Below are positions 1 through 6,599 of a stretch of 16,552 bases of DNA, piece after piece (within the stretch, counting starts at the first letter, position 1; each line of letters begins with the position of its first letter). The notes under the pieces are model-generated. The model was not told where the DNA came from. It was given only the letters and a program-made list of their open reading frames with translations, and did no database searches. This stretch comes from CAYVAP01 sp964521065. GTDB taxonomy: Bacteria; Bacteroidota; Bacteroidia; J057. The position numbers and the translations under genes are program-made. The stretch spans positions 1-16,552 of the forward strand of contig CAZFPQ010000155.1 in the NCBI GenBank assembly GCA_964521065.1, given 5' to 3'.

Positions 1-1248
1 CGCTTTGGCGGTTCTCGTTTCCCAGTAACCGACCACAAGGTTCACCCGCTCACGGGAGATCTGTACATCACGTCCTATCCTTGGGATATATGGAGAATTT
101 CCTACGGCGGGAATGTCAAGCCCACCGCCGTATTAGAACAGGACCAGTACTATGGGCCCTCTCCTTTAACCGTGCAGTTTTCGGCAGAGAACTCTAGTGA
201 CCAAAACGGAGACCCATTGACCTACATTTGGGATTTTGGGGATGGCAACAGCAGCGAAGAAATAGCCCCTACCCATACCTTTAGGGCCACTAGCAGTGAT
301 CCACAAAAATTCACCGTGCTGCTGACCGTGACAGATACTGCGGGAGCTAGTCAGCAGGTTAGTCAAGTCATTTCTCTGAACAATACCCCTCCTGAAGTCA
401 GGATCAAGAGCATTGAGCCAGGATTTACTTATTCGGTCAAGGTCCCTCTAAATCTTCCCTTGGAAGCGGAGGTAAGCGATGCAGAGCATGGCGAAGAGGA
501 ATTGTATTACCAGTGGCAAACCATTTTACACCATAACAGCCATACCCACCCAGAAGCCATCCTGACCAGTCCAAAATCGGAAACTCTGGTTACCCCCATC
601 GGCTGCGACGAGGTCGAGACCTACTATTATCGCATCAAATTGGAGGTAGAAGATGCCGCAGGACTGCGGAGTTCAGATGAAGTGATCATCCTTCCAGATT
701 GCAGCCCTGCCGTAGAGTGGGGATTACTCAAGGCGAATCCTGCCGAAGCCAACATCGAGCTCAGTTGGGAGACCTTATTTGAAGAAGGCACCCGCTATTT
801 TGAGGTAGAAAGGTCGGTTGACAGTGGGCGAACGTATCAGGTTCTGGGAGAAGTTATCGCTTCGGCGACCCGCGCAGAGCCCACCTCTTATCAGTTCACG
901 GACGATGATCCCTTTGAGGGCCCTGCTATTTATCGCATCAAATTGTATGAAGAAGGCATAAAGTATGAATATGCTCCTCTTCTAGAGACAGAATGGACAA
1001 TATTTGGCAAAGTAGCCCTCTTTCCCAATCCAGCCAACGATTTTATACTGGTCCAATTGAATGACATCCCAGAACGGGCCCAACTGCTCATCAGTGATCG
1101 GATGGGGCGGGTGCTGCTCCGTACCCAATGGGTGGCTGGCCAAGAAGGGCGTCACCGCCTCAACCTAGGGAGTGTACCCCCTGGAATGTATCACTATCGA
1201 CTTGAAAATGGCGTAAGAGTCGCCACGGGAACATTGATTATCGAGTAA
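1..1248 (+). CDS. Secreted PQQ-dependent dehydrogenase-like protein, C-terminal part (PKD + T9SS sorting domain); 5' end outside window
   Basis: The reading frame is open from base 1, so this is the last 415 residues of a larger protein. About 40 residues before the PKD domain (ending in a WRISYGGNVKP-type motif) match the end of the dehydrogenase domain in the next gene, so the missing part is probably a glucose/sorbosone-type dehydrogenase. Next come a PKD domain (about residues 45-125, with DPLTYIWDFGDGNSSEE), an Ig-like region containing WQTILHHNSHTHPE, a fibronectin-like stretch, and a T9SS type A sorting domain (VALFPNPANDF through GTLIIE, last ~78 residues). The protein should be exported across the outer membrane by T9SS and then released or surface-anchored. 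Only 10 bp separate it from the next gene, a paralog of the same design, so they are probably co-transcribed. The dehydrogenase assignment rests on the paralog, because the catalytic part is not in the window. Confidence 0.85.
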   Translation, partial: RFGGSRFPVTDHKVHPLTGDLYITSYPWDIWRISYGGNVKPTAVLEQDQYYGPSPLTVQFSAENSSDQNGDPLTYIWDFGDGNSSEEIAPTHTFRATSSDPQKFTVLLTVTDTAGASQQVSQVISLNNTPPEVRIKSIEPGFTYSVKVPLNLPLEAEVSDAEHGEEELYYQWQTILHHNSHTHPEAILTSPKSETLVTPIGCDEVETYYYRIKLEVEDAAGLRSSDEVIILPDCSPAVEWGLLKANPAEANIELSWETLFEEGTRYFEVERSVDSGRTYQVLGEVIASATRAEPTSYQFTDDDPFEGPAIYRIKLYEEGIKYEYAPLLETEWTIFGKVALFPNPANDFILVQLNDIPERAQLLISDRMGRVLLRTQWVAGQEGRHRLNLGSVPPGMYHYRLENGVRVATGTLIIE

Positions 1249-1258
1249 ATTCCTTGCC

Positions 1259-3985
1259 ATGGTACGTGGATTCATCGCTAAGTTCTGGTTCATATTCAGC
1301 TTTTGTAGCCCTCTCTACCTTGGAGCTCAGTTTCCCCAAGGATTTACCCATGAGACCATCATCGAAGGTCGCCAACAAATCAACGGAGTCACCTTTGACG
1401 CCAATGGAAGGCTGTACTTTTGGGAAAAGCATGGCGCAGTTTTCATCGTAGAAGATGGGCAAATGCTCACTACCCCTTTGTTAGATATCCGTAATGAAGT
1501 TGCCAACTGGCGAGACCATGGCCTACTAGGCTTCGCTTTAGATCCTGGCTTTTTGAATAACGGCTACATCTACGCTTTATACGTGGTAGACCGCTATGCC
1601 CTTTTTCATCTTGATGATCCAGATTACGATCCTCACTTTAGTGAGGAGTTTGCAGCTACCATCGGTCGAGTGACGAGATTTACAGCTGATCCAGCTACCA
1701 ACTTCACCACCCTTATCCCTAATAGCCGCAAAGTTTTGCTCGGAGAAACCCCGCAAACGGGTATTCCCATCTTACACGAATCGCATGGAGTTGGCAGCCT
1801 GGTATTTGGCACGGACGGCACCCTACTCATTTCAGCGGGTGATGCTGCATCCTACTTGGGCATTGATACTGGGGGCGAAGAAGGGGGAGCATATATCACC
1901 CAGGCCCTGGCCGACGGAATCATTCGGCCTAAAGAAGATGTAGGCGCTTTTCGCGCCCAACTCATAGATTGCCACAATGGCAAGCTGCTACGCATAGATC
2001 CTCAAACGGGGGATGGCTTGCCAAGTAATCCCTTTTATGATTCCGATGCACCTCGAGCACCTCGCTCTAGGGTTTGGACTTTGGGACTTCGTAATCCCTT
2101 TCGCTTTGCCCTGCTGCCCGAAACGGGAAGCCACGACCCTGCTGATGGCGATCCGGGTGTATTCATGGTTGGGGATGTAGGTTTTACCCGCTGGGAAGAA
2201 TTGACCCGCATCGGGCAAGGGGGATTGAATGGCGGCTGGCCTTACTACGAAGGATTGCGCCATCACCCTTATTTTTGGGGCAAGCGGACTTTCAATCTAG
2301 ACGCTCCCAATCCCTGGTATGATGGGGGAGACTGCGACGAACCCTTTTTGGCGTTTCAAGATTTGATGCAGCAACCCAACGCCCAGGGAAACTATCAGTA
2401 TGCTCATTCTTGCCGCCCGGGAGTGCCTTTGCCTGATAGCTTGCCGACCTTCGTGCACCACCCTCCCGAAATGGATTGGGGAAATCAATACCTGGAGCCT
2501 GAGGTGGTTCGCACCACCCGCTTTAATGCCCAAGGTCAACTGGAATTGGTCAGGATATCCGAAACAGACGCCCCCATTCGAGGAGAGGAATTCAATGGAT
2601 TTTCTATTACTGGAGGGGTGGTTTACGACCAGGAAAACTGGCCTGAAGAATACCGTGGCAAGTATCTAATGGCGGATTACAACGCCAAATGGTTTAAGTC
2701 CGTTACCCTGGACAGTACACAAGAAGTAGAGGCGATCGACCACTTTGGTAAGGCTCCGTATTTTGTGACAGGCCTGGCAGTAAGCCCCTCGGATGGTTGT
2801 TTGTACTATGCTGCTTACGCCCCGCGAGTTTGCCGGATTTGCTATGGGGGCAATGTAGCCCCCCAAGCCCGGATTCAGGCAGATACATTGTACGGCCCAA
2901 GCCCACTGCGCGTCTCCTTTTCTGCTGATTCATCTTTTGATCCCAACGGAGACCCTTTGACTTTTCAGTGGGACTTAGGAGATGGCATCTGGGTAAATGG
3001 GTCAGAAATTAGCCATCTCTTTGAAAGTGCTGGATCCGACCCAGAGGCGTTTACTGTCACCCTGCGGGCCATTGATACCGAGGGAGCCGTAGGTCAAAGC
3101 AGTCAGATCATTTCATTGAACAATACGCCCCCACAGGTCAATATCAACTCCATTGAGGAGGGATATCGCTATCCGCTCGATGATGTCAGCGTTCTGGAAT
3201 TGGATGCATTGGTTATAGATCAAGAGCATACAGAACAGGATCTCAGCTATCAATGGCAAACCATTCTGCATCACAATGACCACACCCATCCCGAAGGATT
3301 GGACAGCCGCTCGCAGACAGCAGTACGCATCACACCTGTAGGCTGTGGCACCGAGCAGTATTACTATAGAATTCGCTTGGAGGTAACTGATGCCCATGGT
3401 TTAACCGGAGTTGATGAACGCTACTTGTATCCAGATTGTCCTGAGTTTATCCGTTGGGGTGAGTTGTTTGCACAGAGTAGTCAGGCTGGAGTGAGTTTAC
3501 TATGGGAAACCGAGTTGGAGATCAATACTCGGCGCTTTGAGGTCCAACGGAGCGTAGACGGGGGAGGCATATGGCTTTCGGTCGGGTATGTGGAAGCGGC
3601 TGACTTTAGCGTATTGCCTATCAGCTACAGCTGGCAAGATCGTGCACCCTATGCAGGTGAGGCTCGCTACCGCCTGCGTTTGATTGAAGCCAGTGGGCAA
3701 GCTTCGCTTTCCTCCGAGGTAATGGTCAATTGGGATGCCCCTCAAAACATGAGTTTGTATCCCAATCCCCTCAAGGACGAAGCAACCGTGGTGTTGGGTG
3801 CGATTGCGGGAGAGGCCGTACTCAACATCTCAGACCTCAGCGGTCGCAGTCTCTACCGCCAAGGCTGGGATGAAGGTGAGCATTTTGCCCAAAGCATCGA
3901 TCTGGGCTTTCTCCCAATTGGGGTTTACATCTACACCATTAAGAATGGGGAAAGACAGATCCAGGGTAAGCTGATCAAGGAATAA
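1259..3985 (+). CDS. Secreted PQQ-dependent sugar dehydrogenase-like protein with PKD and T9SS sorting domains
   Basis: This 908-residue protein has a signal peptide (about 1-24, ending LGAQ). A glucose/sorbosone dehydrogenase beta-propeller follows (about 25-525). Family signatures are HESHGVGSLVFGTDG with a candidate catalytic His176, NGKLLRIDP (240-248), GLRNPFRFA with Arg278-Asn279 corresponding to the PQQ-contacting Arg-Asn pair of soluble glucose dehydrogenase, and GDVGFTRWEEL plus GGLNGGWPYYEG (305-332). Then come a PKD domain (about 530-620), an Ig-like region with WQTILHHNDHTHPE (666-679), and a T9SS type A sorting domain (LYPNP at 833 to the end). The likely role is periplasmic or surface oxidation of a sugar or other polyol using PQQ; the substrate cannot be read from sequence. 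The ATG at 1259 fits the signal peptide. The gene lies 10 bp after a paralog. The family includes members with no proven activity, so PQQ use is inferred from conserved residues. Confidence 0.9.
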   Translation: MVRGFIAKFWFIFSFCSPLYLGAQFPQGFTHETIIEGRQQINGVTFDANGRLYFWEKHGAVFIVEDGQMLTTPLLDIRNEVANWRDHGLLGFALDPGFLNNGYIYALYVVDRYALFHLDDPDYDPHFSEEFAATIGRVTRFTADPATNFTTLIPNSRKVLLGETPQTGIPILHESHGVGSLVFGTDGTLLISAGDAASYLGIDTGGEEGGAYITQALADGIIRPKEDVGAFRAQLIDCHNGKLLRIDPQTGDGLPSNPFYDSDAPRAPRSRVWTLGLRNPFRFALLPETGSHDPADGDPGVFMVGDVGFTRWEELTRIGQGGLNGGWPYYEGLRHHPYFWGKRTFNLDAPNPWYDGGDCDEPFLAFQDLMQQPNAQGNYQYAHSCRPGVPLPDSLPTFVHHPPEMDWGNQYLEPEVVRTTRFNAQGQLELVRISETDAPIRGEEFNGFSITGGVVYDQENWPEEYRGKYLMADYNAKWFKSVTLDSTQEVEAIDHFGKAPYFVTGLAVSPSDGCLYYAAYAPRVCRICYGGNVAPQARIQADTLYGPSPLRVSFSADSSFDPNGDPLTFQWDLGDGIWVNGSEISHLFESAGSDPEAFTVTLRAIDTEGAVGQSSQIISLNNTPPQVNINSIEEGYRYPLDDVSVLELDALVIDQEHTEQDLSYQWQTILHHNDHTHPEGLDSRSQTAVRITPVGCGTEQYYYRIRLEVTDAHGLTGVDERYLYPDCPEFIRWGELFAQSSQAGVSLLWETELEINTRRFEVQRSVDGGGIWLSVGYVEAADFSVLPISYSWQDRAPYAGEARYRLRLIEASGQASLSSEVMVNWDAPQNMSLYPNPLKDEATVVLGAIAGEAVLNISDLSGRSLYRQGWDEGEHFAQSIDLGFLPIGVYIYTIKNGERQIQGKLIKE

Positions 3986-4020
3986 ATCGACTTAGGGGTT
4001 CAGAGTATCGAATTCCCAAG

Positions 4021-4134
4021 CAAGTGGACAGAAGAAAAACGGTAATCGGGGTAAGGAGCTAGGGGGTACGTAGTTTTTTACATACAAAACCATAGCCCGT
4101 ACCGCCATACCCCGATTGCTTCAGTCCAAGTACT
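4021..4134. repeat. Palindromic dispersed repeat, copy A
   Basis: This intergenic element between convergent genes is built as nested inverted repeats. The perfect 10-bp arms AATCGGGGTA (4044-4053) and TACCCCGATT (4108-4117) enclose a 6-bp stem GGTACG/CGTACC (4065-4070 with 4098-4103). Imperfect outer arms TGGACAGAAG (4025-4034) and CTTCAGTCCA (4119-4128) pair at 9 of 10 positions. A second, inverted copy lies at 16451-16552. The stretches GGTAATCGGGGTAAGGAGC and GGGGGTACGTAGT are identical in both. The right end reaches the stop codon of the minus-strand gene ending at 4134. An RNA copy would fold into a long hairpin and may serve as a transcription stop or RNA-stabilising element for either flanking gene. 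REP-like or MITE-like origin is undecided. Confidence 0.75.
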
Positions 4135-4865
4135 CAATTTCGACGGCTACGCCCTTTTTCGCGAATCTCACGGCGGTCTTCACGCCGCTCACGGCTATCT
4201 TCCATGGACTCTCGTTTATCCTCCTGAATCTCTGCTTTGGTGGCAGCAATGTCTTGCTCCATGGTGCCACCAAATTCGCGCACCAAGGCCATCGTTCCCA
4301 AGGCCCTTTCCTTAAGGGAGGGTTCAAAGGAAAACGTGAAAGCCTGGAGGGTTGCACGTATTTCCTTCTGGCGATTGGTGCGAGCAATTTGCTTGTTTAG
4401 GTCATTGCGATCGTCCATGGCGTCTCGCTGATCATCTCTTTGATCCCTTCGATCATCCCTTAGGTCTCGAGCGTCTCCGAGGTCTTGCTCGGGGGTTCGC
4501 CGGTCTACTTTACTTCGATTGGTTTCACGCTGAGAGCCAGTTACTTCCTTGCGGCTCTGTACCACCTCTCGCTGATCTTGAGTGATCTTATTTTCACTCT
4601 GCTGAATCTCACGCTGCATATCGTTTAGAAGGGCCGTTCGCAACGCGTTGACAGCCGTATCATCTTTGTCCGAAAAGGCCTTTTCAAACTGGGTTAGACG
4701 GGCTTTAAATGCCTCAAGCTCCTGGATATCTCGTTCGAGTTGGGCTTGATTTTGGGCCATGGCCTGCTGATTTTGAGTGGCTTCGGCCACGTTTCTTCGT
4801 CCCTGAGCAAACATCATTTCGCCACTCAAGGAACATATCAAAATAAGAAGGAGGAAATTTTTCAT
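4134..4865 (-). CDS. Exported Arg/Asp/Gln-rich coiled-coil protein of unknown function
   Basis: The 243-residue protein has a clear signal peptide (MKNFLLLILICSLSGEMMFAQ). The mature part is almost entirely hydrophilic and probably helical. It has a Gln-rich start (26-50), heptad-like segments around 42-110, an extreme Arg/Asp tract at about 121-156 (for example DLRDDRRDQRDDQRDAMDD), a more ordinary segment (165-205), and a second charged tail rich in Glu/Arg (216-243). Cysteine is absent from the mature part. No family was recognised; the layout suggests a periplasmic coiled-coil or intrinsically disordered polyampholyte. It follows the 126-residue exported protein by 23 bp on the same strand, so the two probably form an operon. 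Its stop codon touches the dispersed repeat at 4021-4134. Signal and charge pattern are seen directly, and no function is claimed. Confidence 0.8.
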   Translation of the reverse strand: MKNFLLLILICSLSGEMMFAQGRRNVAEATQNQQAMAQNQAQLERDIQELEAFKARLTQFEKAFSDKDDTAVNALRTALLNDMQREIQQSENKITQDQREVVQSRKEVTGSQRETNRSKVDRRTPEQDLGDARDLRDDRRDQRDDQRDAMDDRNDLNKQIARTNRQKEIRATLQAFTFSFEPSLKERALGTMALVREFGGTMEQDIAATKAEIQEDKRESMEDSRERREDRREIREKGRSRRN

Positions 4866-4888
4866 TGGGGTGTATGGATGTTAAAGTG

Positions 4889-5269
4889 TTATCGCTGTTC
4901 TTTCATAAAAGCTCGGATATTTGCTTGCCGCTCTTTTACCCGGGCTTTGTAAACCTTGTATTGCTCTTTACTCAAAAGGGCTTTGACACGACTATCTCGT
5001 CCTTTGACCAGGGTTTTGAGGATTTTGGTGTTGGTCTGGGGAGAAAAGTTTGTGGCCCTCAAGGCCACCAGCCCAATAAAAAAATCCGTCATGATAAACC
5101 TAAATTCAGGCTTATCCTGCTCAGAAAGATTAAGATCGGAGATAAACTGACCTACATTTTCTACAATCTCCTGCTTCTGTTCAGGTGAGAGGACCTCTTG
5201 TGCAGAAGTTGTGTAGATGGCTGCTGTCATTAAAAAAAAGAAGGGAATCAGGCGTTTCATAAAGTTCAT
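4889..5269 (-). CDS. Small exported helical protein, Spy/CpxP-like in layout
   Basis: The 126-residue protein has a signal peptide (about 1-24, MNFMKRLIPFFFLMTAAIYTTSAQ). An in-frame ATG three codons on (5260) would give an equally good signal peptide. The mature part is helical and basic, with LSPEQKQEI near its start and LLSKEQYKVYKARVKERQ near its end. These L-[ST]-x-E-Q-style stretches recall the LTxxQ motifs of Spy/CpxP-type periplasmic chaperone-like proteins, which are often of similar size and end in a charged helix. The match is by pattern only and may not survive a profile search. It is the first gene of a probable two-gene operon with the Arg/Asp-rich exported protein 23 bp downstream. 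A perfect TAnnTTTG promoter box (5311-5318) and an inverted repeat lie just upstream. Confidence 0.75.
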   Translation of the reverse strand: MNFMKRLIPFFFLMTAAIYTTSAQEVLSPEQKQEIVENVGQFISDLNLSEQDKPEFRFIMTDFFIGLVALRATNFSPQTNTKILKTLVKGRDSRVKALLSKEQYKVYKARVKERQANIRAFMKEQR

Positions 5270-5299
5270 GGGTTAGATTTCTGTTATGTTGAATGGGAA

Positions 5300-5313
5300 T
5301 TGAACTCGTTCAA
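5300..5313. promoter_or_regulatory. Inverted repeat TTGAAC-TC-GTTCAA, possible operator
   Basis: The perfect 6-2-6 inverted repeat TTGAACTCGTTCAA overlaps the predicted -7 box of the minus-strand operon starting at 5269, between divergent genes. This position suits a repressor site. The half site TTGAACTC recurs in a palindrome at 6301-6317, beyond the potassium-channel gene. Binding is inferred from symmetry and position only. Confidence 0.35.
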
Positions 5314-5318
5314 AAGTA
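5311..5318 (-). promoter_or_regulatory. Bacteroidota -7 promoter box (TACTTTTG) for the 5269-4134 operon
   Basis: On the minus strand the octamer TACTTTTG fits the Bacteroidota primary-sigma -7 consensus TAnnTTTG. It lies 41 bp before the start codon at 5269, leaving room for a short leader. No -33 TTTG element is visible at the usual 19-21 bp spacing, so strength is uncertain. Confidence 0.5.
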
Positions 5319-5465
5319 GGAGCAGGAGTGAGCGAGAAATGTCAACATTTGTTGAAAAATGACTTCGCTTCCGTTTGTCATATTGGTCAACACTCCTTCC
5401 CCATAGGAAAAGGCTATCTTGCGCCTATCCCAGGGCTTCTATGGCTACACTCAGTTCCTAATGCT

Positions 5466-6140
5466 ATGCATTCACTCCGATCGACATTGTATGACTATCG
5501 CTTTGAAATGCTAGCCCTCTTGCTCACAGGGCTTATTTTCGGGGGAGGCATTGCTCCCAGAACGCTGTTTGAGGATGTAGTGATACCCGTGATCATCTTC
5601 CTTTCGGCCTCTCTTTCCGCCATCATTGTTCAGCATCGCAAACTACTCCTTCGAATCGTCTTTTGGGTCTTCGCCGCTCTGGCCTTTTGCTTGATGCTAC
5701 TTAGGCTTTTTACGGACTTCTATCTTCATGTAAGGGTTCCATCTTTGCTGATCTTCATTCTGTTTTTTGCCATTCTGAGCTATGAGGTTTTCCGTCAAAT
5801 GCTGGGTGAAAAGCACATTACCCACAGCATTATTTTTGCGGCATTTGACTGCTATCTATTGCTCGGCATGCTAGGGGCCATGTTGTTTTCTCTTTTGATA
5901 GTCTTAGACCCAGGAGCATTTGCCAGTGTAGATCCAGGGGACCATCTATTCAACAAAATGAGTTACTTCAGCTTCATCACCTTGACCTCTATCGGGTATG
6001 GAGATATCAGCCCTACCTCTACCTTATCTGAAAAGTTCACTGCACTTTATGGCCTAATAGGTCACTTTTATTCGGTCGTGATCGTAGGCATCATCGTTGG
6101 GAAATACGTTGCGGTCAGGAATGATTCGGAAAATACATAG
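5466..6140 (+). CDS. Potassium channel family membrane protein (ion channel pore domain)
   Basis: With the ATG at 5466 the protein has 224 residues. It shows hydrophobic segments near 14-28, 38-55, 63-80, 92-106 and 119-147, then a pore loop with the canonical potassium selectivity filter TSIGYGD (174-180), and a final membrane helix (about 194-214, LYGLIGHFYSVVIVGIIVGKYVA). This is a six-helix arrangement with an Ion_trans_2-type pore. No arginine-rich S4 voltage sensor and no cytosolic RCK/TrkA domain are visible, so gating is unknown. It should conduct K+ through the inner membrane as a tetramer. An in-frame GTG at 5328, with purine-rich sequence before it, would add 46 residues lacking membrane character; the ATG start before the LRSTLYDYRFE segment fits better. 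It is transcribed divergently from the exported-protein operon. Confidence 0.88.
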   Translation: MHSLRSTLYDYRFEMLALLLTGLIFGGGIAPRTLFEDVVIPVIIFLSASLSAIIVQHRKLLLRIVFWVFAALAFCLMLLRLFTDFYLHVRVPSLLIFILFFAILSYEVFRQMLGEKHITHSIIFAAFDCYLLLGMLGAMLFSLLIVLDPGAFASVDPGDHLFNKMSYFSFITLTSIGYGDISPTSTLSEKFTALYGLIGHFYSVVIVGIIVGKYVAVRNDSENT

Positions 6141-6541
6141 CATAGATCCAGAGTTTGACATTAAGTAAGGTCCTTGGAGATCTTCAATCCTTCTTTCTTC
6201 AGTCCATAGTTTGGTAATCAAATGGGCAAATGTTTTTCTAAAAATACGTGGGTACCATAAGGCATAGACAGAGAAAGCAAGTGAAATGAACATCTCCAGA
6301 AGTGAGTTGAACTCACTCCCAATTGAAGGGATCTAGCTTTGAGCCGTCCAGTCTCGTTGGCTTCACCCGTCGGAACCAAGCCAGCTATGGCTAGCAATGT
6401 AGCTGTATGTCCTCGTGCTCCTCAACAGAGGACGCCTCGACTAAAGGGGTCACCCTAGCAGAGCTGCTGCTAGGTCACTAGAATGTGTTTACTCTTAGGG
6501 TTTTCTTTCCAGTCGCATCAACATTACTCAAAAGAAAAAGA
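6141..6541. other. Gene-free intergenic stretch with several hairpins
   Basis: No convincing gene was found. The part from 6379 to 6474 contains three separate hairpins: AGCCA-gcta-TGGCT (6379-6392), GTCCTC/GAGGAC (6409-6414 with 6428-6433), and an 8-bp perfect stem CCTAGCAG/CTGCTAGG (6454-6461 with 6467-6474, loop AGCTG). They are followed by the terminator at 6542-6573. The stretch could be the 3' untranslated region of the channel gene, a plus-strand small RNA, or remains of a mobile element. Nothing in it matched a known RNA family by eye. Confidence 0.45.
6301..6317. promoter_or_regulatory. Palindrome AGTGAGTT-G-AACTCACT
   Basis: Perfect 8-bp arms surround a single base. The central TTGAACTC equals one half of the inverted repeat at 5300-5313, so similar symmetrical sites flank the channel gene on both sides. 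It could be a protein-binding site; no binding factor is identified. Confidence 0.3.
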
Positions 6542-6573
6542 GACAGTCCCGCACCAGGACCGTCCCTTTTTTT
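6542..6573. terminator. Bidirectional intrinsic terminator between convergent genes
   Basis: The stem GACAGTCC (6542-6549) pairs with GGACCGTC (6557-6564) with one mismatch around a 7-base loop. It is followed on the plus strand by seven T (6567-6573). On the minus strand the same stem is followed by a T-rich run (complement of AAAAGAAAAAGA just before 6542). It can therefore end plus-strand transcripts from the channel side and minus-strand transcripts of the LruC gene, whose stop is at 6600. Confidence 0.75.
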
Positions 6574-6599
6574 CATGTTTTCCGTACCATTCTAATCCC

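Noticed and set aside
4237..5188. Several plus-strand frames over the exported-protein operon
   Set aside because: They are antisense shadows of minus-strand genes that have clear signal peptides; their translations have no coherent domain.
5328..5465. Extended N-terminus of the potassium channel from a GTG at 5328
   Set aside because: The extra 46 residues are not membrane-like and overlap the divergent promoter region; the ATG at 5466 sits just before the natural first helix. It is kept only as an alternative.
6054..6293. 79-residue minus-strand frame overlapping the 3' end of the channel gene
   Set aside because: Much of it is antisense to the channel's conserved last helix, and it shows no recognisable family, signal or partner.
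6334..6380. Possible group II intron domain V (a GAGCCGT-like start)
   Set aside because: Only the first bases match; the rest does not form the 34-base domain V hairpin and no reverse transcriptase is nearby.
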